DNA from: Adiantum capillus-veneris
Lineage: Eukaryota > Streptophyta > Polypodiopsida > Polypodiales > Pteridaceae
Length of the DNA: 64,000 nucleotides
NCBI GenBank assembly: GCA_014529385.2
Contig: CM043959.1
Span: 54,438,253-54,502,252 of the forward strand
Direction: 5' to 3'
Position 1 is the first letter of the stretch, and each line of letters starts with the position of its first letter. The notes below the pieces were generated by a model that had not been told where the DNA came from, searched no databases, and saw nothing but the letters and a program-made list of their open reading frames with translations. The translations under genes were made by a program, and so were the position numbers. Positions 32,920 to 42,558 of this stretch are shown piece by piece.

Positions 32920-34239
32920 TCATACCGTTTGAAATGATGTCGTCACCCTTTGAAACCAATTGTTCCAGTTGGTAATAGGTGAGGATTTTTGCCAGTAGTT
33001 TTTTATTACCCTAGGTGCCTGGTCAAGTTGCAAGGGTGGTAAGGTACTCTCCCAGGATCGAACTTGAAGTGGTTCATCATGTGATTTTTGAACACTGGGA
33101 GGTGTGGATTCTTTTGTAGCTTCATGGAGGTCCACTACTATAGATGGAGGCTGTGTAGAAGCTTTTACTTCTATGGATGTATTACATGAGGAGCTAGAAG
33201 CTTCATGGAACTCTCCCCTTCCTGAGCTAGGTGGAATAAATTGGTTTTGCCTTGGAGCCCAAACTAGCTTTGGACTAGGTGTGTAGCATTCTGTGATCTT
33301 TCCCTTCCCACGGTCTGCCATTGGCTTTAGCGTTACACTGTTTGACTCATATGGGTTTGTTGTCGATAGGGAAGGACACATTTTACGTTTAGGTACCCAA
33401 ATTTGCTCATTTCCATCATAGTAGCCTTGGGCTTCTAATAGTTGTTTTGGAATCCATCGTGATTTGGTCTTGACTCTCCTAGGGTGCGCTCTTGGTTTTC
33501 TGGAGAAATTTTTTCTTGGAATGGATGGGGGGGTTGAGGTAGCTGGAAGTAAGGCCTTGGGGACCCATTGGTATGTACTCTTAGGTCGTGCCGGTTGAGT
33601 ACTTGCAATATTACTGCTTGCTGCAACTACAAGTGTTGAAGTGCTAGGTTCATGGGTAGCCGGCAAAGACGAGTTAACCACCTTGGCTTGTGAATGTTGG
33701 CTATCCTTCAACTTTGCTAGAGTTTGCAACGTAGGTGACTTTGCTTGAATGATAGGGGTAAGAGTCGGTGGTCGCGTCGTGACACTACCAGTATCCCAAT
33801 CAATAGTGCATTTGGTTGCCAACATCCACGTGCGTCCCAGGTTTACGTTGCCTTCCATAGCTCCCGCGGGCATGACTAGAAACCTCTGCACTATGCTTCC
33901 ATTGTCATAGACAACAGGGGTCTGAAAGACTCCAAGAATAGCAGTTTTCTTTTTATTAATGTCCTTGACTTGCATCGTACTCGGGGATAGGGTCGGTTTC
34001 CCTAATTGACACCAAACTCCATAGGATAACAAATTGTGTTTAGCTCCCGTATCTAATAAGGCATTGTATAGTACTTTCCCATAGGGGCTATTTAGCTCAA
34101 TTGGGTATCGTAGGGGTGGCTCAGATTCTAATGAGTCGTCATCTGTGTCCTCGAAAAATGCTTGCGTGATTCCCAGATTAGCCTCTCGTTGGCGTCTAAG
34201 ACGTTGTCGTTCTCGAGTCTCAACTCTTGCTTGGATTTT
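32920..34239 (-). CDS. Second retropepsin-like protein with Trp/Pro-rich tail, in frame after pol of element G
   Basis: These 439 codons are open directly after the pol TAA (34240-34242) and in the same frame. A basic coiled-coil-like start (ETRERQRLRRQREA) leads to an acidic patch (EDTDDDSLESE). Then come the protease hallmarks: ALLDTGAKHNLLS with canonical catalytic DTG (34045-34053), and about 70 residues later VNLGRTWMLATKCTIDWD, the counterpart of the (I/L)LGR motif. The pol-internal protease has DGG and ILGRPFM at the same spacing. The remaining 270 residues are Ser/Thr/Pro-rich with four W-x-P-K/R motifs (QWVPK, RWIPK, IWVPK, VWAPR). No ATG precedes the protease domain, so expression by readthrough or as part of a longer polyprotein, with TAA a late mutation, is likely. 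No frameshifts. Confidence 0.75.
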   Translation of the reverse strand, partial: KIQARVETRERQRLRRQREANLGITQAFFEDTDDDSLESEPPLRYPIELNSPYGKVLYNALLDTGAKHNLLSYGVWCQLGKPTLSPSTMQVKDINKKKTAILGVFQTPVVYDNGSIVQRFLVMPAGAMEGNVNLGRTWMLATKCTIDWDTGSVTTRPPTLTPIIQAKSPTLQTLAKLKDSQHSQAKVVNSSLPATHEPSTSTLVVAASSNIASTQPARPKSTYQWVPKALLPATSTPPSIPRKNFSRKPRAHPRRVKTKSRWIPKQLLEAQGYYDGNEQIWVPKRKMCPSLSTTNPYESNSVTLKPMADRGKGKITECYTPSPKLVWAPRQNQFIPPSSGRGEFHEASSSSCNTSIEVKASTQPPSIVVDLHEATKESTPPSVQKSHDEPLQVRSWESTLPPLQLDQAPRVIKNYWQKSSPITNWNNWFQRVTTSFQTV

Positions 34240-35148
34240 TTAAAGCTCTGCTTGTTCCTTGGCAGCCTTCTTTTGATGGATGGCTTGCAACTCTTCCTGG
34301 CTTAGAGGATCATAATATCTTTTGAATTTACTCCCATTAAGGAATCCAATGGTTTCAACTCCATCTAGAGTCTCCACACGAATGGTACCTTGCGGGGTAA
34401 TTTCACACACTCGATATGGTCCCTTACCAACGTATTTCAATTTCTTCTTTTCATTACGTACCCCGCACATAAGAACTTTATCACCAACCTTGATGTCTTT
34501 ATCCTTTAAATGGCTATCAAACCACTTCTTTCTCCTATCCTTCTCCACTAGAGCATTTCGCACAGCTAATTGCCTCTCTTCATCTAGCCTTTCCAGGATA
34601 TATAATCTCTCCACTAAGGGGTTACCATCCCAACCTTCTTGAGAAGCTACTCGAAGATTAGGAATGACAAACTCCCATGGCATAACTGCTTCTTGGCCAT
34701 ACACCATCTTAAATGGTGTGCAATTAATAGCAACTTTATACGCAGTACGATAAGCCCATAAAGCTGATGTAAGCTTTAGGTCCCAATCAGTGCGATGAGC
34801 CTCGACTGTCTTTGTCAAAATGGAGATGAGAGTTTTGTTGGTACTCTCAGCTTGGCCATTTGCTTGGGGATAATAGGGTGTAGACTTGTGGTGAGATATC
34901 ATGAAGTTTGATGTGAGTTCTTTTATTACTTCATTTATAAAATGAGTTCCATTGTCACTCACAAGTTCAAAGGGGCATCCAAAACGTGTGATAATGTTCT
35001 CAAAGAGGAACTTAGCTGTTGTTTTTGCATCCGCCTTTCGTGTTGCTTTTACTTCAGCCCATTTGGTTACATAGTCGGTAGCCACAATGATATATCGTGA
35101 TTGCGTGTTACGTGCAGCCGGACTAATCGGTCCTACAAAGTCTAAGCC
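34240..35148 (-). pseudogene. Integrase core and C-terminal domain of element G
   Basis: It follows, in the same frame, a TGA (35149-35151) that replaces the Trp expected after FEK. The core has D in ATDYVTKW, D in LVSDNGTHF and E in GQAESTNK, the DDE triad of Ty3/gypsy integrases, then WAYRTAYKVAINCTPF. The C-terminal part (KVLMCGVRN, KYVGKGPYRV near 34420) is the GPY/F-type domain. It ends KEQAEL TAA. Apart from the upstream nonsense codon it looks intact. Confidence 0.88.
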
Positions 35149-36288
35149 TCACTTTTCAAATGGTTGGGTTACCTTGATGGGATGTAGAGGCATCCTATCC
35201 CTTCTTTGTGGCTTGTTGAAGCGTTGGCATTCATCACATCCCTTTGCAAAAAGTGATGCATCCTTAAACAGAGTGGGCCACCAATAGCCTGACTGTAAGA
35301 TCTTTCGGGCAGTCAACTTTCTTGAAAAGTGACCACCAGCTACGTCCATGTGTGCCTCTTGTAGAATATATAAATACTCATCCTCGCGGGCGCAGCGTCT
35401 AAGAACATCATCTTTTCCTCTCTTATAGAGAGTTCCAGCCAGTAAGCAATAGGGTTCGCATTCCTTGATTAATTTTTGAGCTATATCTTTTCGCAGCTCT
35501 TTGGGTGGAAAACCATTAACTAAGAAGTTAACAATCTTTTCACTCCATTCAGGCATTGTCTCAACAATGAACAAAGGAGTATCAGGCAATTCATCATCAA
35601 TCCCTGTAGGAGCTTCGCCATTAGGGATACGAGATAAATGATCTGCTATGACATGTTTTCTCCCAGGCCTCACAACAACGGTGAAGTCAAACTCAAGAAG
35701 AATTAACAACCATCGTGTAATTCGACCTGTGGAACACGGCTTGTTTACCAAATATAGCAATGCTTGATGATCAACATAAAACACAAACTTGGTAGCAAGA
35801 AGGTAATAGCGAAATTTCTTTACTGCGTAAATCATAGCTAGACCTTCGCGCTCTGTAGTAGTGTAGTTCATCTCGGCATCATTTAATTGGCGACTTGCAA
35901 ATCTAATAGGGTAGTCCAATTTATGTTCTCCTGGTTGAGTTAGAACACACCCAATAGCAAAATTTGATGCATCAATATGCACATGAAAAGGTACATTCCA
36001 ATCAGGTGTTCGCAGGATTGGAGCACTTGTTAGGGCCTTCTTTAATAACTCATAAGATTGATGACATTCTTCCGTCCAGTGAAACTCGATAAGAAGCTTG
36101 TACAATGGACGCGCTATCTCGGCAAAGTTTAAAATAAACCTTCGATAATAACCAACATGGCCCATAAATCTTTGAACTCCTTTATAGTTCGTAGGTGGTG
36201 GCAAATCGGCAATGGCTTTAATCTTACTCTCATCTGTGGATATCCCGTTCTTGGACACTATATGCCTTAGAATGACTCCATGCTTAAC
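35149..36288 (-). pseudogene. RT thumb, RNase H and integrase zinc finger of element G
   Basis: It continues in the gag-pol frame after TGA 36289-36291. RT connection: HIVSKNGISTDESK and FMGHVGYYRRFI. RNase H: HIDASNFAIGCVL, TTTEREGLAMIYAV, FYVDHQALLYL and VIADHLSRIP give the D-E-D-D set (about 35985-35630). Integrase zinc finger: H and H in AHMDVAGGHF, C and C in GCDECQRF (35370-35215). A single RNase H is present, unlike element A1. It ends FEK then TGA. Confidence 0.88.
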
Positions 36289-39200
36289 TCAAAATTGGCA
36301 TTTGAAGGGGTTCAATGAGATGCGATAAAATCTGCACCTTTTAAATATTTTTCGTAGATATAACAAATGCTTCTCCCAAGAAGAATAAACACAAAGGTCG
36401 TCTAGGAAAGCTTCACAAAACTCCCTTAGAAATTCTTTAAACGCAGTGTTTATTAATCGTTGGAATGTAGCAGGGGCATTCGTTAAGCCAAAAGCCATAA
36501 CACGAAATGCAAACACTCCAAACTCTGTGATAAAAGCAGTTTTAGCTTGGTCCTCTAATGCAATTGTGATTTGATTGTAACCAGAGTACCCATCTAAAAA
36601 GCTATAAGCTTTCTTGCCCGCAACTCTTTCAAGCACATGTTCTGAATATGGCAAGGGATAATGATCTCTCCTAGTGTCCGCATTAACTTTCTTGAGGTCC
36701 ACGCACACTCTTAGTTTCCCATTCTTTTTTGGTACAATGACTATTGGAGAAACCCATTCTGAGTGCTCAATAGGGTATATGAATCCACATTGGATAAGTT
36801 TTTCAATCTCCTCTTGTACAATTTTGGCGTACTTAGGATTCATTGGATAGGGTCGTTGCTGGACGGGTTTAGCAGTGTTGATCATGGGAATTGTATGTTG
36901 TACCACAGAAGGTGGAACGCCCTTCATGTCATGATATGTCCAAGCAAAGATATCCTTGTATTCCTTGAGGAGCTCCTTAAGTATAGCCTCTTCAGTTTCG
37001 GTAAGGTCTTGAGTAATAAAGATTGGTTTAGACTCCTCACCTGGTTCTGCTAATTCTATCTCTTTAACTACCGCTGGACCATCATAGACTCCACTGCTTC
37101 CATTGGTAGGTATTCGTTGGGCTTTGGCATACACAACCTTTCGCTCCCGCGTGGTATAAGATTTAAAATGTTCAGGAGCCGTATGTAAGTCAGCAGGCTC
37201 TTGTCCTGACGGAGACTTTTCTTTTAGTTCTGTCTCCTTTTGTTGTTGTGCTAACTCTCGGTTATGACGTCTTATTATAGTTCGACTCAATTTCGGCTTT
37301 GTAACCTCCAATTGAGCGAGGTCAATGGGTCGCGGGCTGCACCACATGATACTCTGGAGATGTTCACCCCAATTGTCTACTAGCTTTCGATGAGCATCAC
37401 ATGTCCCTAGATAGCTAAGCCATTCTGCAGTAGATCTTTCCTTGTTGATCCTAGCTCTCACATTTGCTCGATATCGTCGTCTCTTATATGACCTTTGTTT
37501 CTTGTTAAGGTTTTGATTTTGGTAAATGTTTGAACTCGACTCGCTTGATAGGTCTTCGCTTGTATCTTCTTCACTCTCATATAAATTACCATAGATGGTC
37601 GTACTAGGCCTTGAGTGTTCAGTTTCTATACTTGGCTCACTCGATGTTTCCTCAGGTTCTGAATCCATTTCTCCCTGAGATTCCGTTTCTGATGTGTATT
37701 GGCCTGAAGCCTTTGAGGAATCATCTGTTTCACTCTCAGGTAGGTGTGTCTCTTTCTTATCATCGGATGTTACATGCGCTACACCTAACATGTTTACTGG
37801 TGCAATGTGTGGTATCTCTTTCCCATTTGGTGTTACCCAGGTTGTTCCTCTAGCTCCCCATGTATCTATAGTTGCCGCTAGGTGCACCCAATCGACATTG
37901 TCTGACTCAGCCATTCCGGGTAGGATATCCATATAAGGAGAGTTCTCCCCAATATCCGTGTCTTCGTTACACGTGTAACAATACTGTAACGGAGCTGAGT
38001 GAATTGTTGTGTCTGATCGATTATCAATGATGAATTTATTTCCTAGAGGATGCGTTCGACCACTTAAAAGATCAACTCGAATGACAGAGTCTTGGAACTG
38101 TAAGACGTGGTTTTTGGACCAGTCATGCACCATTTTTGCTTCCCTCATGAATGGACGCCCTAAGATCATCTCAAATGACATAGGATGCTTGGAAAAATCC
38201 ATAACAATGAAAGTCTGCCTTACCTTGTGTCCCAAGACCTTGATTCTGAGATCCTTTAGCATTCCAATAGGCGTAACAATAGATCCATTAGCCATTTTTA
38301 CCACTACGCTTGTGGCTTCAAGGTGAGGTCGCCCCATAGACTCCCAACAACTCTTTGTCACCATGCTGACTCCCGCACCACCGTCAAGGACCCCCTTTAT
38401 AGTTAATCCTTTAGTAGTGATTGGTAGAGTAGCATTAGATTCATCACCTTCAAAGTATTGCCCCAACTTGTTAACGGGTACTTCAATTACAGATTCATGT
38501 CTCGCTAGGTCAGATGGTGGTGCTAAATGTTCCTCATCATTCATTACCGAGTCAGGTTTGTTCATATGTGCAAACTGTGGTAATCCGGCCTGTAATTCTC
38601 CATTGAGGAAGGCTCGAAGAGCTGAGACTAGCTCGGGGTCTTTATATAGTTTGGACATGATGGTGGTCCTAACTTCTGAAGACATGAAATCCATCAATTT
38701 GGCAACATTTAATGGCATCTTGTGGGACGTAGGACCCTGACAAGAGAATGGTGAAGATAGAATCTCCACTTCCTCAAGGGGGTCGGGTATTCCCTCACCA
38801 AACATTCTCTCTAGTAGGAAAGGTGTGTGTCCACTTTCAGATGTCCTACCCTCACTCTCTTCCCGAATGATACTGGGTATAGCTAACGGCCTGTAGTTCT
38901 TGTGAGGTTGAACTTGTGTGGGAAACACTGTGTCCGACATCTGGATATGTTTAGGTTCAGGTTCTAATGTTCGTTGAGTTTCTTCCACCAAACCCCTCAG
39001 TTGTTGGACTCGTTCAATTTCCACTGTTGGGTTTGGATAGGTTCCAATCTTTCTCTTGCAATCCTCATTTTTTAAATCTCGTGGCTTATCTTGGGGGTTC
39101 GCAACTGGGTGGTTTAACTTTGAATACCCTTTTGGTGTTCGTCGTAATTCCCTTTTGTGATCCTCCTCATTGGCTTTTTCCTTTGTAGTAACAGTTTTGG

Positions 39201-42200
39201 TCTCCGTGGTCTCTATCGAATCTGAGTCATCCTCAGGGTCATTCATATACACGGGATCCTCTCCTGTCCCTATGTTAGTCTTTGAACTAGGTTTTGAGCT
39301 AGAAGCATTAAGGGATTTCTTTCTTCGTGTTTTCTTCTTTCTCGCTCGGCCAATGGATGCAGCATCTCTCTCTTCGAGGATGTAATTTTGCTTTTGGAGC
39401 ATTGATCGTGTGAGTGTATTCACTGGTGCTATGTTTATAGTTGGTGGTGTCCCATCAACAATCTCTATTATGTTCAATGGTGTGATTTTCGGTGCGTTTG
39501 GATTGTTAGGACACTGTGCGATCAAATGATCTATGCCACAACGATTACAAGTGAGTATTGGCATTGCCAATGCACTCCCTTGACTTGTTTGCATTAGTGC
39601 AACATTCTTTTGCATTCTAATGGGGCACTCAGCTACTCGATGTGGTCCACCACATTCGTAGCACTGTAGAGGTGGTCTCCTGGCAAAACTATTAATGTTT
39701 TGGCCTCTTGCTGCTAGCGCAGTAGCTTGATATACCGGTTTGATTTGTCCCCAATGGTCTTCCATATAGTACATGGGACACTCCTCAAGCATGTCGACTC
39801 CATAGGTGATACTAGGGTCTATGTCCTCTTCGCAATCTACATAAGTACTAGATGACTCGCAACCTATTTGGTTCATAGGTGTAACTCTTGGATGAGGGGG
39901 TTGCGGTCCTAGCATTGGAGGTGGCAACGGCGTGGTTTGGACCACATTTTGGGTTCTAGGGACCATGTGCTGTAATGGCAACTGTTGCTCCATGGGTGGG
40001 GTAGGCATCAATGCAGGAACTCGAGGTGAGTCTGCCCAAGCTATAGGCGATCTATTTTCCATGATGCGTTTAAGCATTAGGCAATCCTTCGCTTGATGGC
40101 CATACCTACCACACGCGTTACAAGTCCTGTTAAACTTTACTATGAAAGTAGGGCATTCACTCGTAGTATGTGGGCCCAAGCAAATTGAGCACCATTGTTG
40201 CTCCCTTCTTGGATACGTATGAGTGTTTTGTGGAGCACGATTATCCCTAAGGCTTTCTTGGATGGCCTTGGTGAGATCTGTCAAAGTCATCTCAGATATC
40301 GTTTGCTCTTTCACGATTGGCTTTATCTTCATTGGCTCATGCCCTAATGCTTGCGAGCTACTAGACTTCGGCTTGGCAGACACTCTTTCTCCTGCAATCA
40401 TTAAATTATCCTCCAATTGGATTGCATTCATGGTGACTGCTTCCCAAGTAGTGATACCTCTAATGACTAGGCCATTATAGATACTTTCATGTCGTAGTCC
40501 CCTAATGAATCTATCGAGCAATTGGTTGTTGTTGAATCGCTCGTTTGGATTGCATCGAGAATTCAAATTCTTTAGGCGACTAATGAAGTCTCTCACGGAT
40601 TCACCTTCTTCTCGTTGGGCTTTCTGGAGCTGAGAGGCTACATCCCAAAGTACTCCCTCTCGTATGTATTCTTTTAAGAACAGTCTCCTAAGAGTAGAGT
40701 AGATCGTTTTCTCTTCTACTCTTAAGGTTCTATACCAATCTCCAGCCTTTCCGCTTAGGGTCAAACTCAAAGCCTTACACTTATGTAGCTCATTGTGCTC
40801 TTCCAAGGAATCGCACACATGTTCAAAGACTTCCATATGCTTTCTAGCATCTCCGTCTCCACTGAATTTCTGTGTGAGCTTAGCTACTTGAACTGCCTTG
40901 CTCCTAGGCTCTCTATCAGGTGCACTACGCATGTTTTCCGCAATAGAGCGACCGATAGTTTGAGCAAATGCTGCCAAATCTCCTATTTGAGCAGGTATAA
41001 TGGGTGTATGTGCTCCTGGAACCACATGTGAGATGGGAGTTGGCCTTGGCCTTGGCATACGCGCGGCTCTCGGGTCCCATATTTCGTATGGTGGTGTACC
41101 AGACGGTAGTCCAAAGTTTACAGGCGTGGCCCTAGGCATAGGGGGTGCCTGATATGGTATGTTATTATTAAATGGCATGGCTCCACTTGTATAAGAGCTT
41201 GGATAATTCCATTGTGGATTGTAAGCTCTTGGAATAATCGGAGGTGTAGGAGCTACATGAGGCTGAGGTACGACAGGTGCACATGATTGATACATACATG
41301 TAGGTATAGTTGGGGGCACTGTACTACTAGGCATCGGCGCAGTATTAACAAATGAACTCCATGGTGTATTTCTTGTCATGCTCACCACTGGGATATGCAT
41401 GGTAGCCGTAGTATCATTAAGAGAAAGATGAGCTAGATCTGGGAAGGTAAAGCTGCCACTTGTGGGTTCAGACTGTATTGAGGCCCCTGGCGAAACAACA
41501 TATGGAGGATCAATGGGGCTCACTGAGGGAGTCTCCATTTGTGATAGGGTTGGTTGGTTGGTCTTTCCCGTATCCAAGAATCTCATTAGGCCTGTTGAAG
41601 GCATGTAGATCCCTGTGTTCTGTCTTTCTAACTCGACAATCCTATGGAGGACATCACAGACTTTCTGTTGTTGCTCATCTATGCTAGTAGCACTCGATGT
41701 GGATTGTAGAACATCTAACCAACTCACATGATAGGTGTGTCCTGTGTACCGATCAGTTAAAGCTTCTGCTTGTAGGTCATACTCCAAATTTTCGTTTAGG
41801 AATATCCCATCTAGGCCTGACGTACTGGAGGTTTCCCTCGAAGTGGAAGCATTATTGCTCCCCATCGCTGGCCCCTCCGTGACTGCTACCTTGGGAGCAC
41901 TCGGTTGCTCGGCTGGCATGATTGTTGTCATAGGAGCCTTTGCTTGCAGGGCTTGACTTTGTTCTAGCCTTCGTAGGTTCTCAATTTCCCTCTCCCTTGT
42001 TGCTTGCATATAGCGTTCGATCTCTTGTACTTCGGCAAGACTCCTACCATCGGGTAGTAAAACCTCAGAGGGAGATAGTCCTAAAGGATCAGGAGGTGCA
42101 GTGGATGGAACATTCACATGCACACTCTCAAGAAGCATAGGGTCTATTTTAGGCATGAATGACGAATTTACTTCCCCACTCCCTTCATTTATTTCATTAA

Positions 42201-42558
42201 CCGTATGTTCGGAGCGAGTAGCTCTACTAAGGGTCTCTTTTAAGCGGCTAAACACGTTGGACCTGGGCTGTGGATCCATGGCATGTATGTCTTGACTTGA
42301 ACTATCAGGGTTTGATGTAGGATACCCCTCCATGACTTCGTAGTCAGAGGAAGAATCACTAGACGTGATATGAGGATCTCGGGTCGCGCTACCTTGAGTC
42401 CCGGCCGAAGGTCCAGAACCTAGGGTGAAGGAATAATGGGTGCCTGCGTAAATGGAGGCACTACCAATATGCTCGTGCTCTAACACTCGTCTAGAGCGTA
42501 GGTTCATATGACTTGGATCCCCTAGAAGTGTCAGTGAGTGCCCGTGAAGGCTGCTCAC
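36289..42558 (-). CDS. Gag-protease-RT polyprotein of element G (2089 codons open)
   Basis: It starts MSSLHGHSLTLLG at 42558. A low-complexity N-terminal region (1-540, Pro/Ser/Thr-rich) precedes the retrotransposon gag domain (about 555-735: FSGDGDARKHMEVFEHV, GKAGDWYRTL). Four zinc knuckles follow: CSICLGPHTTSEC (about 789), CNACGRYGHQAKDC (about 812), CYECGGPHRVAEC (about 965) and CNRCGIDHLIAQC (about 1003). Then come a charged linker, a retropepsin domain with VLDGGAGVSM (about 1388) and ILGRPFM (about 1462), a long acidic linker, and RT from about 1860 (WVSPIVIVPKKNG, DHYPLPYSEHVLERV, MAFGLTNAPATF, catalytic FLDD at about 2053). It ends at a TGA inside RT. The frame continues beyond, so this is a gag-pol fusion with a premature stop. 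Confidence 0.92.
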   Translation of the reverse strand: MSSLHGHSLTLLGDPSHMNLRSRRVLEHEHIGSASIYAGTHYSFTLGSGPSAGTQGSATRDPHITSSDSSSDYEVMEGYPTSNPDSSSQDIHAMDPQPRSNVFSRLKETLSRATRSEHTVNEINEGSGEVNSSFMPKIDPMLLESVHVNVPSTAPPDPLGLSPSEVLLPDGRSLAEVQEIERYMQATREREIENLRRLEQSQALQAKAPMTTIMPAEQPSAPKVAVTEGPAMGSNNASTSRETSSTSGLDGIFLNENLEYDLQAEALTDRYTGHTYHVSWLDVLQSTSSATSIDEQQQKVCDVLHRIVELERQNTGIYMPSTGLMRFLDTGKTNQPTLSQMETPSVSPIDPPYVVSPGASIQSEPTSGSFTFPDLAHLSLNDTTATMHIPVVSMTRNTPWSSFVNTAPMPSSTVPPTIPTCMYQSCAPVVPQPHVAPTPPIIPRAYNPQWNYPSSYTSGAMPFNNNIPYQAPPMPRATPVNFGLPSGTPPYEIWDPRAARMPRPRPTPISHVVPGAHTPIIPAQIGDLAAFAQTIGRSIAENMRSAPDREPRSKAVQVAKLTQKFSGDGDARKHMEVFEHVCDSLEEHNELHKCKALSLTLSGKAGDWYRTLRVEEKTIYSTLRRLFLKEYIREGVLWDVASQLQKAQREEGESVRDFISRLKNLNSRCNPNERFNNNQLLDRFIRGLRHESIYNGLVIRGITTWEAVTMNAIQLEDNLMIAGERVSAKPKSSSSQALGHEPMKIKPIVKEQTISEMTLTDLTKAIQESLRDNRAPQNTHTYPRREQQWCSICLGPHTTSECPTFIVKFNRTCNACGRYGHQAKDCLMLKRIMENRSPIAWADSPRVPALMPTPPMEQQLPLQHMVPRTQNVVQTTPLPPPMLGPQPPHPRVTPMNQIGCESSSTYVDCEEDIDPSITYGVDMLEECPMYYMEDHWGQIKPVYQATALAARGQNINSFARRPPLQCYECGGPHRVAECPIRMQKNVALMQTSQGSALAMPILTCNRCGIDHLIAQCPNNPNAPKITPLNIIEIVDGTPPTINIAPVNTLTRSMLQKQNYILEERDAASIGRARKKKTRRKKSLNASSSKPSSKTNIGTGEDPVYMNDPEDDSDSIETTETKTVTTKEKANEEDHKRELRRTPKGYSKLNHPVANPQDKPRDLKNEDCKRKIGTYPNPTVEIERVQQLRGLVEETQRTLEPEPKHIQMSDTVFPTQVQPHKNYRPLAIPSIIREESEGRTSESGHTPFLLERMFGEGIPDPLEEVEILSSPFSCQGPTSHKMPLNVAKLMDFMSSEVRTTIMSKLYKDPELVSALRAFLNGELQAGLPQFAHMNKPDSVMNDEEHLAPPSDLARHESVIEVPVNKLGQYFEGDESNATLPITTKGLTIKGVLDGGAGVSMVTKSCWESMGRPHLEATSVVVKMANGSIVTPIGMLKDLRIKVLGHKVRQTFIVMDFSKHPMSFEMILGRPFMREAKMVHDWSKNHVLQFQDSVIRVDLLSGRTHPLGNKFIIDNRSDTTIHSAPLQYCYTCNEDTDIGENSPYMDILPGMAESDNVDWVHLAATIDTWGARGTTWVTPNGKEIPHIAPVNMLGVAHVTSDDKKETHLPESETDDSSKASGQYTSETESQGEMDSEPEETSSEPSIETEHSRPSTTIYGNLYESEEDTSEDLSSESSSNIYQNQNLNKKQRSYKRRRYRANVRARINKERSTAEWLSYLGTCDAHRKLVDNWGEHLQSIMWCSPRPIDLAQLEVTKPKLSRTIIRRHNRELAQQQKETELKEKSPSGQEPADLHTAPEHFKSYTTRERKVVYAKAQRIPTNGSSGVYDGPAVVKEIELAEPGEESKPIFITQDLTETEEAILKELLKEYKDIFAWTYHDMKGVPPSVVQHTIPMINTAKPVQQRPYPMNPKYAKIVQEEIEKLIQCGFIYPIEHSEWVSPIVIVPKKNGKLRVCVDLKKVNADTRRDHYPLPYSEHVLERVAGKKAYSFLDGYSGYNQITIALEDQAKTAFITEFGVFAFRVMAFGLTNAPATFQRLINTAFKEFLREFCEAFLDDLCVYSSWEKHLLYLRKIFKRCRFYRISLNPFKCQF

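Noticed and set aside
36763..42295. Many plus-strand open frames opposite gag-pol of G
   Set aside because: They are antisense shadows of a 2,089-codon frame with clear Gag, protease and RT motifs.
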